A stretch of DNA of 64,000 bases, from NCBI GenBank assembly GCA_015065685.1, contig SVPU01000003.1, forward strand, positions 62,001-126,000, in the 5' to 3' direction. Below are positions 40,214-49,181 of this stretch, one piece after another. The position numbers were made by a program, and so were the translations under genes. Each line of letters opens with the position of its first letter. The first letter of the stretch is position 1. The notes under the pieces are model-generated. The model was not told where the DNA came from. It did not search any database and saw only the letters and a list, made by a program, of their open reading frames with translations. Source of the stretch: Oscillospiraceae bacterium (lineage in GTDB: Bacteria > Bacillota > Clostridia > Oscillospirales > Acutalibacteraceae).

Positions 40214-42117
40214 TATTTTTCACGCTTCTTCCAAAGAGTGAACTTAAGAAGAGTGAGAATGATAATGCCAAAGAGAACAAGACCGCCGATATTGGAAACG
40301 GTTGCAGGGATAAATTTTGAAAGGTCGAGAAGCTCGCCAACGCCGAAAACTGCGAGAAGAGCAAGCAATATACCAACAAGACCTTCACCGGCAATCATAC
40401 CCGAGCAGAAGAGGATACCGTCGTTAACGATAGCATCTTTAGTTTCTTTTTCTTTCTTAAGTTTATCAAGTGCCAAACGGATAAGACCACCCACCATAAT
40501 GCAAGCATTAAGCTGAACGGGCAGATAAATACCGATTGCGAAAGGCAAAACGGGAATGCCGATAATCTCGGCAACGATTGCAATAAACACGCCTGTGAAC
40601 ACAAGTGCCCAAGGTAGATTTCCGCCCATAACGCCTTCGATAATAAGCTTCATAAGTGTTGCTTGAGGAGCTGCTAATTCATCTGTTCCGAAGCCCCAAG
40701 CCTGATCGAGAAGATAGAGTGTGCCGCCAATTGCAAGAGCCGCTGCAACAACACCCACAATTTCAGCAACCTGTTGTTTTCTAGGTGTTGCACCTAAAAG
40801 GAAACCTGTTTTAAGGTCTTGCGAGGTATCGCCCGCGATAGCAGAAACTATACAAATAATAGAGCCGATAGCAATAGCGCTTGCCATTCCTGCAACACCG
40901 CCGTTGCCTGTGAATTTCAAGATGAGTGTTGCAATTAAAAGTGTTGCAATAGCCATACCTGAAACGGGGTTATTACTGCTTCCAACAAGACCAACCATAC
41001 GGGAAGAAACGGTTGCAAAGAAGAAGCCGAAAACAACTATAATAACAGCGCCAATGGGGTTAACGGGAATTGCCGGAATAATCCAGATAAGAAGAGTGAG
41101 AACAACAATAGCAATTAAAACGATTTTAATGCTCAAATCCTTTGCGGTTCTTTCACTAGAAGCGGCGCCTGCGCTACCCATGCTCTTCATAGCACCTGTA
41201 AAGGTTTTAACGATAAGCGGAAGCGACTTAATAAGGCTTATGATACCGCCCGCAGCAAGTGCGCCCGCACCGATATATCTTATATATGAGCCCCATATAC
41301 CGCCGGCACCCTCGGCAGCAAAAATTTCACCGATGGTTGCGTCAACGCTTGGGTAAAGAACACTATTCTCACCGAAGAGAACGATAAGTGGGATAAGCAC
41401 CAACCAGCTGAGCACGCCGCCTGCGAACATATAAGAAGAAATTCTTGCGCCGCAGATATAACCAACGCTCATAACAGCGGGATAAATCTGAGTGCCGATA
41501 GTTCCCTTAAAGCCTTTAATGGTGTAGGAAACTTCGCCCGCAACTACCTTTAAACCGTCAATAATAAACTTAAAGAGTGCTGCAAAGCCCATACCCGCAA
41601 AAACGGTTGAAGCATTTGCTCCGCCCTTTTCACCCGCAAGAAGCACCTCTGCGCAAGCGGTTCCCTCGGGATAGGGAAGTGTGCCGTGCTCTTTAACTAT
41701 AAGTGCATTTCTGAGCGGCACCATAAAGAACACACCTAAAAGACCGCCGATTAGTGCGATAAGTGTGATTTCAAGAATGCTTGGCTTGTCCATCTTGCCT
41801 TCAGCAGCCCAAAGGAAAAGGGCGGGAAGGGTGAAGATAGCGCCTGCTGCCAAGGATTCACCTGCAGAGCCAACAGTTTGAACAATGTTGCTCTCTAAAA
41901 TTGAGTTTCTGCGCATTATAATGCGGATAACGCCCATCGCAATAACTGCTGCGGGAATAGATGCCGAAACGGTCATACCAACTCTAAGGCCTAAGTATGC
42001 GTTTGCTGCGCCGAATATTACCGACAAAAGAATACCCATAATAATCGATGTTGCTGTGATTTCAGGGGTAATTTTTTCGGCGGGAATATATGGCTTGAAT
42101 TCATTTTTGTTTTCCAT
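40213..42117 (-). CDS. OPT-family oligopeptide transporter
   Basis: This 634-residue membrane protein has about 15-16 hydrophobic helices. Family signs: LRVGMTVSASIPAAVIAMG near the start, GSAGESLAAGAIFTLPALF, the strongly conserved LPYPEGTACAEVL, and SSNNPVSGMAIATL. The family imports di- to tetra-peptides (or metal-chelates in plants) with protons. The pepD dipeptidase gene directly upstream on the same strand (83 bases) supports peptide uptake followed by hydrolysis. TTGGAG precedes the ATG. The downstream PqqD-like gene is translationally coupled. Confidence 0.92.
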   Translation of the reverse strand: MENKNEFKPYIPAEKITPEITATSIIMGILLSVIFGAANAYLGLRVGMTVSASIPAAVIAMGVIRIIMRRNSILESNIVQTVGSAGESLAAGAIFTLPALFLWAAEGKMDKPSILEITLIALIGGLLGVFFMVPLRNALIVKEHGTLPYPEGTACAEVLLAGEKGGANASTVFAGMGFAALFKFIIDGLKVVAGEVSYTIKGFKGTIGTQIYPAVMSVGYICGARISSYMFAGGVLSWLVLIPLIVLFGENSVLYPSVDATIGEIFAAEGAGGIWGSYIRYIGAGALAAGGIISLIKSLPLIVKTFTGAMKSMGSAGAASSERTAKDLSIKIVLIAIVVLTLLIWIIPAIPVNPIGAVIIVVFGFFFATVSSRMVGLVGSSNNPVSGMAIATLLIATLILKFTGNGGVAGMASAIAIGSIICIVSAIAGDTSQDLKTGFLLGATPRKQQVAEIVGVVAAALAIGGTLYLLDQAWGFGTDELAAPQATLMKLIIEGVMGGNLPWALVFTGVFIAIVAEIIGIPVLPFAIGIYLPVQLNACIMVGGLIRLALDKLKKEKETKDAIVNDGILFCSGMIAGEGLVGILLALLAVFGVGELLDLSKFIPATVSNIGGLVLFGIIILTLLKFTLWKKREK

Positions 42118-42200
42118 ATTTTCTCCAATCCGTCAGAATTTTACTGACTGAAAAATTCATATAATTTTACCATAAAAAATAACTTTTTTCAACCTTTAAT

Positions 42201-43640
42201 CTATCGGCATTGTGCCAAAATTTCGAGCAATAATTTATACAATTGTTCAGTAGAAGAAATGCTGAGCCTTTCTTTTGTGGTGTGAATGTCATACATTTCG
42301 GGGCCAACTGATATGCAGTCAAACCCGTCAATAACATCTGCGAAAACTCCGCATTCCAGTCCCGCGTGAACGGCTTCAACCTTAGGAACTGCCCCGAACA
42401 CTTTTTGAAACTGCTCCTTATAAAGCCCGATAAGCTGTGAATCGGGATTAAATTCCCAAGGCGGATAATGCCCGCCGGTTTTAATCTCGCAGTCCATACC
42501 CTCAAAATAAGCAATCATTTTTTCTTCGAGGAATTCGAGTGAGGTTTTTTTATTGCTTCTGAGTGCCGAAGCCATAATAATTTTATTTTGTTCGGTTTTT
42601 AAAATTCCTAAATTGAGCGAGGTTTCAACAAGGCCATCAATTTCGGCGCTCATTTCTATAACCCCGTTTGGAATGCAAAGAATAGTGCTGATAAGCCTGT
42701 CCTTAAGCTTTCCAATCGTATCGAATTTACCGAACTCGCCGATAATAATTTCGGCCTCAAAATCGGGTTCTCGGCACGAAATTTCTGATTTTATAATTTT
42801 TATATATTCCTCTGCAGTGTTTTTAAAAGAGAAGGCATCTTTAGTGCAAACTTCGATTTCACACTTCAGCGGAATGGCGTTGCCCTTATCACCACCGTTT
42901 ATCGAAATAAGTTCAAAATCACAGTGCTTTGAAAGGTGATAAAGGAGCCTTGCGCCCAAAATATCGGCATTAACTCTGCCCTTATCAATCATAACACCCG
43001 AGTGGCCGCCCTTTAGTCCATCGATAATAATTGTTGCCTTAGTGCCTTGGGCTTTGACACTCTCAAAAGGAATTATTGCTGAAAAATCACTGCCACCCGC
43101 ACAAGAAACGGTTATAACATCGGGGCTTTCAGAATCGAGATTTATCATTTTTTTAGCAGAAAGCAAGCCTTTATCCAGCGTGGCAGCACCCAAAAGACCG
43201 ATTTCTTCATCGGTGGTAAAAACCGCTTCAATAGCAGGGTGCAACAAATCGTTATTTTCGAGTATTGCAAGAATCATTGCAACGGCAATTCCGTTATCGG
43301 CGCCGAGTGTTGTGCCGTGAGCCTTTATGAAATCGCCGTCAATATAAGGATTTATAGCATCCTTTAAAAAATCAATATCATAATCACTTTCTTTTTGGCA
43401 CACCATATCTAGATGGCCTTGAAGAATAATGGACGCTGCTTTTTCATAGCCCTTAGATGCAGCCTTATAAATGATGACATTTGAAGAATCATCTTTAATA
43501 TATTTAAGCCCATGCTTTTTTGCAAAATTTACACAATATTTCGAAATTTCTGCCATATTTCCCGAGCCGTGCGGAATAGCACAGATTTCGCTGAAATAGT
43601 GGAAAACTCTGTTTGCTGAAGATTTATCTAAGTTAAGCAT
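42201..43640 (-). CDS. pepD: Aminoacyl-histidine dipeptidase (PepD, M20 family)
   Basis: This 479-residue cytosolic zinc dipeptidase cleaves Xaa-His and many other dipeptides. Motifs: EICAIPHGSGNMAEIS at the start, ILQGHLDMVCQKESDYD (first zinc His/Asp), GTTLGADNGIAVAM, FTTDEEIGLLGA (catalytic Glu pair), DSESPDVITVSCAGG and VHAGLECGVF. The N-terminus and GLKGGHSGVMIDKGR match the PepD branch. GGAGG lies upstream of the ATG. It is the first gene of a likely pepD-OPT-pqqD-like peptide utilisation operon. Confidence 0.93.
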   Translation of the reverse strand: MLNLDKSSANRVFHYFSEICAIPHGSGNMAEISKYCVNFAKKHGLKYIKDDSSNVIIYKAASKGYEKAASIILQGHLDMVCQKESDYDIDFLKDAINPYIDGDFIKAHGTTLGADNGIAVAMILAILENNDLLHPAIEAVFTTDEEIGLLGAATLDKGLLSAKKMINLDSESPDVITVSCAGGSDFSAIIPFESVKAQGTKATIIIDGLKGGHSGVMIDKGRVNADILGARLLYHLSKHCDFELISINGGDKGNAIPLKCEIEVCTKDAFSFKNTAEEYIKIIKSEISCREPDFEAEIIIGEFGKFDTIGKLKDRLISTILCIPNGVIEMSAEIDGLVETSLNLGILKTEQNKIIMASALRSNKKTSLEFLEEKMIAYFEGMDCEIKTGGHYPPWEFNPDSQLIGLYKEQFQKVFGAVPKVEAVHAGLECGVFADVIDGFDCISVGPEMYDIHTTKERLSISSTEQLYKLLLEILAQCR

Positions 43641-43717
43641 TATTTCCTCCGTTAAAGTTTTAAATCACCAAAGTATTATATAATATAATTAACAATTTTT
43701 CAATAAGTATTACAAAT

Positions 43718-43749
43718 AAAGCACAGATACCTACAGCACCTGTGCTTTT
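43718..43749 (-). terminator. Terminator after lctD-like gene
   Basis: AAAGCACAG and CTGTGCTTT flank a 12-base loop immediately after the stop, followed on the - strand by ATTTG. Confidence 0.8.
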
Positions 43750-43751
43750 AA

Positions 43752-45146
43752 TTAGAAACATATTTTATTAGGATTTAAAATATTTTTGGGGTCAAACACT
43801 TTTTTAATACCCTGCATAACTGCAATAGGTGTTTCGCCGTATTGGCGCTTAAGGAAATCTTTTTTGGCATAGCCTATGCCGTGTTCGCCCGAAACAAGAC
43901 CGCCGAGTTCTTCTGCTTTTGCATACATAAGGTCAAAGCATTCTTTAAGTATTCTTTCCCAATTTTCTGTGTTAAGTTCATCGCGGCAGATATAGACGTG
44001 AAGATTACCATCACCCGCGTGGCCGAAACTCGGAATTCTTACGCCGAATTTTTCTGCTAAATAATGGGTAAATTTAATGAATTTATCAACCTTGTTAACA
44101 GGAACAACAACATCACATTCATCCATCTCGGTGGTTGATGCTTTAATTGCTTCCAGGAAAGCTCCTCTTGCCGACCAAACCGATTTTTTGCGTTCATCGG
44201 TATCGACAATATAAGCATCAATTGCTCCAAGTTCCAAGCAGAGTTCCGCTACTGTTTTCATATCTTCATTAACCTGTGCTTCGGTATTTCCGTCAAAAGT
44301 GAGAAGAATATAAGCATCATTTTTAGTGTCGGGGAATTTTTTGCCGAGATAATCTTCGGAAAAGAGAATAGTATCGCGAGACATATATTCAATAGCAGTG
44401 GGAATAACCTTTGAACGAAAGATTTTAGGTACAGACTCAATAGCGCTTTTCATATCTTTAAAAGGAACTAAAAGGCTAACTGAAACCTTAGGCAACGGAA
44501 TAAGTTTAAGAACTGCTTCGCAAATAATACATAGAGTTCCCTCCGAGCCGATTACTAAATCTTTAAGGCTGTAACCCGAACTGTTTTTAGCAACGGTAGC
44601 ACCCAATGTTAATATTTCTCCGTTGGGCATAACAACTGTAAGGGAGCGAACATAATCACGTGTAACGCCGTATTTAACTGCTCTCATACCGCCTGCATTT
44701 GTAGAAATATTACCGCCTATAGTAGCGGATTTTTCGCCCGGGTCGGGTGGATAAAGAAAATCGTTTTCTTCGGCAAAAGCAGCAAGTTCCATAAGTAAAA
44801 CCCCAGGCTGAACGGTTACCGTACAATTGCTTTCATCGAGTGCTAGAATTTTATTCATCTTTGTGGTTTCAAGCAAAATACCGCCCTCAACCGCGACCGC
44901 GGCCCCCACGAGGCCTGTTCCGCTGCCACGGACTGTAACAGGGATATTTCTTGAGTAAGCCAACTTCATAACTGCGGATATTTGCTCAGTCGAAGTAACT
45001 CTCACTAAAGCATCTGGCATTTTCTCAATGCCACCGAGCTCATCGTGAGCATAATCCGGACTAATAAATTCCTGACTTAAAACATCGTTTTCACCAACAA
45101 TACTTTTAAGCAAAGCAATATCTTCAGAGGTGATTTTGTTATACAT
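43752..45146 (-). CDS. lctD: FAD-dependent lactate/glycolate dehydrogenase subunit (LctD-like)
   Basis: This 464-residue FAD flavoprotein oxidises a 2-hydroxy acid such as lactate. The FAD-binding PCMH domain has [19 protein letters not shown] and [20 protein letters not shown]. The C-terminal domain has [19 protein letters not shown] and [17 protein letters not shown], typical of GlcD/LctD. Placed after etfB and etfA in the order B-C-D, it matches the electron-bifurcating lactate dehydrogenase of acetogens, in which NAD+ and reduced ferredoxin take part. Its start overlaps the etfA stop (TAATG). Another 2-hydroxy acid (glycolate, 2-hydroxyglutarate) cannot be excluded. Confidence 0.85.
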   Translation of the reverse strand: MYNKITSEDIALLKSIVGENDVLSQEFISPDYAHDELGGIEKMPDALVRVTSTEQISAVMKLAYSRNIPVTVRGSGTGLVGAAVAVEGGILLETTKMNKILALDESNCTVTVQPGVLLMELAAFAEENDFLYPPDPGEKSATIGGNISTNAGGMRAVKYGVTRDYVRSLTVVMPNGEILTLGATVAKNSSGYSLKDLVIGSEGTLCIICEAVLKLIPLPKVSVSLLVPFKDMKSAIESVPKIFRSKVIPTAIEYMSRDTILFSEDYLGKKFPDTKNDAYILLTFDGNTEAQVNEDMKTVAELCLELGAIDAYIVDTDERKKSVWSARGAFLEAIKASTTEMDECDVVVPVNKVDKFIKFTHYLAEKFGVRIPSFGHAGDGNLHVYICRDELNTENWERILKECFDLMYAKAEELGGLVSGEHGIGYAKKDFLKRQYGETPIAVMQGIKKVFDPKNILNPNKICF

Positions 45147-46330
45147 TATGCATCCCCCTTTATTTTTTTGATGAGTTCAGGTACTATTTCGTTAACATCG
45201 CCTACAACACAGTAATGAGCGACATCAAAAATAGGCGCAGAGGCATCACTGTTTATGGCAACTATTTTGTCGGAAGACTTCATGCCTGCAGCAAACTGAA
45301 CCGCACCTGAGATTCCCAAGCAGAAGATAATTTTAGGTTTAACTGTTCTGCCTGAAAGACCTATCTGATGTTTGGCATCAAATAAATTGCTTTCAACCAA
45401 TGGTCTTGTGCAGGCAACCACACCGCCTAATAAATCAGCAAGCTCCTTCGCACTCTCACATATAGATTCTCCTGAAGCACCTCGTCCAACCGCAACGATG
45501 ATATCAGCTTCTGAAATGTCAACATCTTTGGGTTTATTTTTTGAATCGATAATATCGATAGCGGAAACAAGCATTTCTGGTGTGACTTCCATATTGACAA
45601 TTTCACCGTGAGGAGTTTTGTCACGCTTCGGTTCAGCGAAAACCTTATATCTTGCTGTGCAGAATTGCGGTCTAGTATTGGGGGTTATAATCTGTGCCAT
45701 AATATTTCCGCCGAATGCGGGACGGATTTGCACAAGGTCGGTATTTTCTTTCATTTCAAGCACAGTACAATCGGCTGTGAGACCTGTACGGCGACGAGCA
45801 GCAACTCGGGGCGCTAACTGACGACCGAGATTAGTTGCACCAACGAGAATTGAAGAGGGCTTGATTTTGTCAATAAAATCGCAGAAAGCAGCGGTAAAAG
45901 GTTCAATTCTGAATTCCGAAAAAGCAATATCGTCATAAACAAAAACCTTTTCAACGCCGTAGTGTAATAATTCTTCGGCATTCTTCTTAATATTATGACC
46001 TATCATTATTGCATAAATTGGATGGCCAGTAACCTTTGACAACTCTTTAGCTTTGCCGCAAAGCTCGTATGTAACACGGTGGATTTTGTTACCGACGCAG
46101 TCAGCATAAACGCAAATACCCTTCCAAAGGGATTTATCGATTTCCTTAATGTCATCAATAAACTCAATTAAACCGCCACCCTTACGAACACACATTTTGC
46201 ACATTTTACAAGCGGAGGAAATATCAAGATTTTCGTTTTCATAGGAAATTGCACCGAAAGGACAAAGCTTAATTACTGCTTCGGCTGTTTGGGGATTAAG
46301 CAATTTTTTATTAACAACGAGTTTACCCAT
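45146..46330 (-). CDS. lctC: Electron-transfer flavoprotein alpha subunit with Fe-S domain (LctC-like)
   Basis: In this 394-residue protein, residues 1-65 hold a four-cysteine ferredoxin-like segment (LCPFGAI and CKMCKMC) absent from ordinary EtfA but present in LctC and CarE-type bifurcating proteins. The EtfA body follows, with [20 protein letters not shown] and, near the end, the FAD-binding [20 protein letters not shown] and [26 protein letters not shown] precedes the ATG. It forms a heterodimer with the product of the upstream gene and docks to the flavoprotein encoded downstream. Confidence 0.9.
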   Translation of the reverse strand: MGKLVVNKKLLNPQTAEAVIKLCPFGAISYENENLDISSACKMCKMCVRKGGGLIEFIDDIKEIDKSLWKGICVYADCVGNKIHRVTYELCGKAKELSKVTGHPIYAIMIGHNIKKNAEELLHYGVEKVFVYDDIAFSEFRIEPFTAAFCDFIDKIKPSSILVGATNLGRQLAPRVAARRRTGLTADCTVLEMKENTDLVQIRPAFGGNIMAQIITPNTRPQFCTARYKVFAEPKRDKTPHGEIVNMEVTPEMLVSAIDIIDSKNKPKDVDISEADIIVAVGRGASGESICESAKELADLLGGVVACTRPLVESNLFDAKHQIGLSGRTVKPKIIFCLGISGAVQFAAGMKSSDKIVAINSDASAPIFDVAHYCVVGDVNEIVPELIKKIKGDA

Positions 46331-46342
46331 TTTTATTCCTCC

Positions 46343-47131
46343 TTATATGATTTTTTCACTCTTCAGAAGTTCGAAAAGTTTTTGAGACTGTTCAGCAAAG
46401 TTACCGTCTATATTTTGTTTTTGGGTATTTTTTTCAGGAGGGAAGATGCGTTCAACCTGAGTTGCAGAACCTGTGAGTCCGTAATTATCTGGGTTTTGGT
46501 CATCAAAATCTTCAAAAGTGAGGAACTTAACTGTATTATCGGTTAGTGTTTTCTTTATTTTATAGGAGGGAAGACGCGGTGTGTTGATATCTCCGTCAAC
46601 CGAAATCAAGCAGGGAAGAGAAACACTTAATTCAACTATTTTTTCGTCTAAACTTGCGGTCAAAAAAACTCTATTATCCCTAACCTCATCTATGGATAAC
46701 ACATTTGAAACATTTGGGATATTAAGATACTCTGCAACCTCTGCACCAACTTGGGCGGTATCACCGTCGGTTGTTTGCTTTCCACATATGATGAGTTCAT
46801 AATCTCCGCATTTTTTTATGCCTTGTGAAAGGGTGTAAGCGGTAGCAAGAACGTCGGCACCGGCAAATTTCCTATCGGTCAGAACCGTGCCGTATTTTGC
46901 TCCCATGCATACGGCTTCTTCAATAATTGCTTTGGCCTGGGGCGGTCCCATTGTGATACACTCCACGCTCCCACCGAATTTTTCGCAAAGTGTTAGTGCG
47001 GTTTCGATAGCGTATAAATCGTAAGGATTTATTTTACTTGCAATTCCATTTCTTTTAAGCACACCAGTAACAGGGTCAACCTCGACATTATTTGAACCGG
47101 GAACCTGTTTCACACAAACCAAAATATTCAT
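46343..47131 (-). CDS. lctB: Electron-transfer flavoprotein beta subunit (LctB-like)
   Basis: This 262-residue protein begins MNILVCVKQVPGSNNVEVDP, the standard EtfB start. It contains ECITMGPPQAKAIIEEAVCM, LICGKQTTDGDTAQVGAEVA (nucleotide-binding loop) and LPCLISVDGDINTPRLPS. In bifurcating complexes this subunit carries the FAD that splits electrons between NAD and ferredoxin. ATG 47131 is used because GAGAGG lies 8 bases upstream; the longer frame lacks a ribosome site. It is the first gene of the three-gene operon, behind a promoter with a palindromic operator. Confidence 0.9.
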   Translation of the reverse strand: MNILVCVKQVPGSNNVEVDPVTGVLKRNGIASKINPYDLYAIETALTLCEKFGGSVECITMGPPQAKAIIEEAVCMGAKYGTVLTDRKFAGADVLATAYTLSQGIKKCGDYELIICGKQTTDGDTAQVGAEVAEYLNIPNVSNVLSIDEVRDNRVFLTASLDEKIVELSVSLPCLISVDGDINTPRLPSYKIKKTLTDNTVKFLTFEDFDDQNPDNYGLTGSATQVERIFPPEKNTQKQNIDGNFAEQSQKLFELLKSEKII

Positions 47132-47154
47132 ATTAAAGCCTCTCGTTATTTTAA

Positions 47155-47197
47155 GATATACTAAATTAAGTATATCATAAAAAATTTTATTTTTCAA
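47155..47197 (-). promoter_or_regulatory. Promoter and palindromic operator of the lctBCD-like operon
   Basis: On the - strand, TTGAAA (47192-47197), a 17-base spacer and TATACT (47169-47174). A perfect inverted repeat GATATACT-N6-AGTATATC at 47155-47176 covers the -10 box and start site, as expected for a repressor such as a GntR-family lactate regulator. No regulator gene adjoins. Confidence 0.7.
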
Positions 47198-47224
47198 TAT
47201 AGTAAACTTGGATTGGTCAATATT

Positions 47225-48016
47225 CTAATCAACATTAACACCTTTTTTGAAAAGGAAAATATTTATAATATTAATGATAACCGCTATGATAATGTAAACG
47301 CCTAAAACAATTACAAAAAGGGCTTTAAAACTGTCTGCATTTGTGATTTGGCTTGTCGTGAAAACATCCATTATGTTTTTATCAAAAAGACCGCAAATAA
47401 CCACTGAACCTAAAACAACAATCTGCACGGCAATATAGGTTATAAAGCCGAAAACAAATGATAATCCGCCTTTTGATTTGTTGAATTTATGACCGATAAT
47501 TATTCCACTGAAACCGCAAAGAAGGGAAACGAAAATTTCAATAAATAAAATTGAAATTAAAAATATTATTGTGGCGGTTACTGAAATGTCAAAAGGCATA
47601 GTTATTGCCGTCAGCAACAGTTCAAGTGTTTCGAAAAAGTTATCTGAATAAAACATTATCATTAAAACACCAATGCAAACAACGAAACTCAATAAAAGCA
47701 TTAGGAATGAACATAAAAGTTTTGAAAGATAAAGGGTTTGTTTTTTTATTGGTAGGGTGTGGGTGAGATATGCTTCGTCACTGTAAAAATTACGGCTCAT
47801 TCGCACCCAAGAGCGAGTGAGAGTGTTGATTAATATGCTAAACATCATAGAAATGGCGGTACCTTGACATATCCTACCGATAATTTCCATAACTAAAGAG
47901 TTTTCAAAGCTTAAAAACAATCTGGTCAAACCGCCAAAAAATACCGCTAAAAAGTAGAAAACAAGCAAAAACTTTAAAACGTATTTTAAATCATATTTTA
48001 ATTGTTTTATTAACAT
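47225..48016 (-). CDS. ABC transporter permease (ABC-2 type, YtrC/D-like)
   Basis: A 263-residue protein with six hydrophobic segments, an ABC-2 type membrane subunit. YSDEAYLTHTLPIKKQTLYLSK matches the loop in permeases of GntR-linked exporters (YtrB/YhcG operons). It overlaps the ATPase gene by 7 bases, and AGGAGG precedes its ATG. The pair probably exports a toxic or cell-wall active compound or an antibiotic, as known for Ytr-type systems; the substrate is unknown. Confidence 0.82.
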   Translation of the reverse strand: MLIKQLKYDLKYVLKFLLVFYFLAVFFGGLTRLFLSFENSLVMEIIGRICQGTAISMMFSILINTLTRSWVRMSRNFYSDEAYLTHTLPIKKQTLYLSKLLCSFLMLLLSFVVCIGVLMIMFYSDNFFETLELLLTAITMPFDISVTATIIFLISILFIEIFVSLLCGFSGIIIGHKFNKSKGGLSFVFGFITYIAVQIVVLGSVVICGLFDKNIMDVFTTSQITNADSFKALFVIVLGVYIIIAVIINIINIFLFKKGVNVD

Positions 48017-48705
48017 TTGAACATCCTCCTGAAAATTTCATCAATAGAGCCGTTTTGCTCGGCTCTTAGCTCATCGGTGTCGCGATGGAGCACAATTTCA
48101 CCGTTATTTATAAATATAACCTCATCTAAAATTCTTTCAATATCACTTATTAAATGGGTGGAAATTATAACCGAAGCACCGTCGTCAAAATTAGTGAGAA
48201 TTGTATCAAGTATATAGTCTCTCGTGGCAGGGTCAACACCGCCTAGTGGTTCATCTAGAATATAAAGGTCTGCCTTTCTGCTCATAACCATAACAAGCTG
48301 AACTTTTTCGAGCATTCCCTTGCTCATTTTATTTAGCTTCTGAGCGGTATCAAGGCCTAAATCCTTTAATAATCTGCACGCCTTTTCGCTGTCAAAATCC
48401 TTATAAAAGGTCGCGAAATACTTAATTGTTTCGTTAACCGATAAGGATTTATCAAGATAAGTTCTTTCGGGCAGGTAGGATATAACACTTTTGCTTTCAA
48501 CACCGATTTCTTTGCCGTTTATTAAAACCTTGCCCGAAGACACGGTCAGCAAATCGTTTATACATTTAATAAGAGTGGTTTTTCCCATTCCGTTCTTGCC
48601 TAAAAGACCTATTATTTTTCCGCTTTTAATATCAAGGTTTATATCTTTTAAAATCTCGGTTTTTCCAAAGCGCTTATAAAGATTTTCGCATTTTAATAAT
48701 GTCAT
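48010..48705 (-). CDS. ABC transporter ATP-binding protein (YtrB-like)
   Basis: This 231-residue ATPase has complete motifs: GLLGKNGMGKTTLIKCI (Walker A), KMSKGMLEKVQLVMV (signature, here a degenerate SKGM form), LYILDEPLGGVDPATRD (Walker B and D loop) and IISTHLISDIERI (H loop). Gene order regulator-ATPase-permease and ATGA overlaps on both sides define one operon. The signature SKGMLEK departs from LSGGQ but is common among YtrB/YhcG proteins. Confidence 0.9.
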   Translation of the reverse strand: MTLLKCENLYKRFGKTEILKDINLDIKSGKIIGLLGKNGMGKTTLIKCINDLLTVSSGKVLINGKEIGVESKSVISYLPERTYLDKSLSVNETIKYFATFYKDFDSEKACRLLKDLGLDTAQKLNKMSKGMLEKVQLVMVMSRKADLYILDEPLGGVDPATRDYILDTILTNFDDGASVIISTHLISDIERILDEVIFINNGEIVLHRDTDELRAEQNGSIDEIFRRMFKC

Positions 48706-49064
48706 TTTTCTTCTCCTTTAAGTTCTTTAAGATAATCTAGCACCTGCTTTTTTGTGTAGCCAATCCCAAGCATATTTTCGAAATATTTTTCAGATAACTC
48801 CTTTGCATATTCTGCCTTATATTTCTCTATAAGGCCTTTATCCTTAGTAACAAATTTTCCGTTTGTCCGCTCGGTGAATATAAGTCCCAATTCCTCAAGC
48901 TCAGTCAGTGCTTTTTGCATTGTGTTAGGGTTAACCTGCATTTGAATAGCGAACTCTCTGACCGATGGCAATCGTTCCTCTGCACAAAGAACGCCTGAAA
49001 TTATTTTAACTTTTATTTGTTCTACAATTTGAATATAAATTGGTATGTTATTGTTAAATTCCAT
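48702..49064 (-). CDS. GntR-family repressor (YtrA subfamily)
   Basis: This 120-residue short GntR regulator has the N-terminal winged helix PIYIQIVEQIKVKIISGVL, LPSVREFAIQMQVNPNTMQK and ALTELEELGLIFTERTNGKF. It lacks a large ligand-binding domain and ends with a helical dimerisation tail, the YtrA layout. It is the first gene of its operon, and a perfect palindrome lies in its own leader, so autorepression is likely. The start ATG follows TTGGGAGAAACAA. Confidence 0.9.
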   Translation of the reverse strand: MEFNNNIPIYIQIVEQIKVKIISGVLCAEERLPSVREFAIQMQVNPNTMQKALTELEELGLIFTERTNGKFVTKDKGLIEKYKAEYAKELSEKYFENMLGIGYTKKQVLDYLKELKGEEK

Positions 49065-49077
49065 TTGTTTCTCCCAA

Positions 49078-49127
49078 TTGTATTACTAGACTAATACAAT
49101 GATACAATAAGAAAAGCAATTTGTCAA
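49078..49127 (-). promoter_or_regulatory. Promoter and YtrA-type operator
   Basis: On the - strand, TTGACA (49122-49127), a 17-base spacer and TATCAT (49099-49104). The inverted repeat TTGTATTA-N6-TAATACAA at 49078-49099 lies just downstream over the transcription start, 14 bases before the regulator ATG. Confidence 0.8.
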
Positions 49128-49137
49128 CACAAAAATA

Positions 49138-49163
49138 AGCGGAAGCGTAAAAACGCTTCCGCT
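49138..49163 (-). terminator. Terminator after the TRAP permease gene
   Basis: AGCGGAAGCGT and ACGCTTCCGCT form an 11-bp stem, followed on the - strand by TATTTTTG. Confidence 0.88.
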
Positions 49164-49181
49164 AAACACTTAATTTAAATT

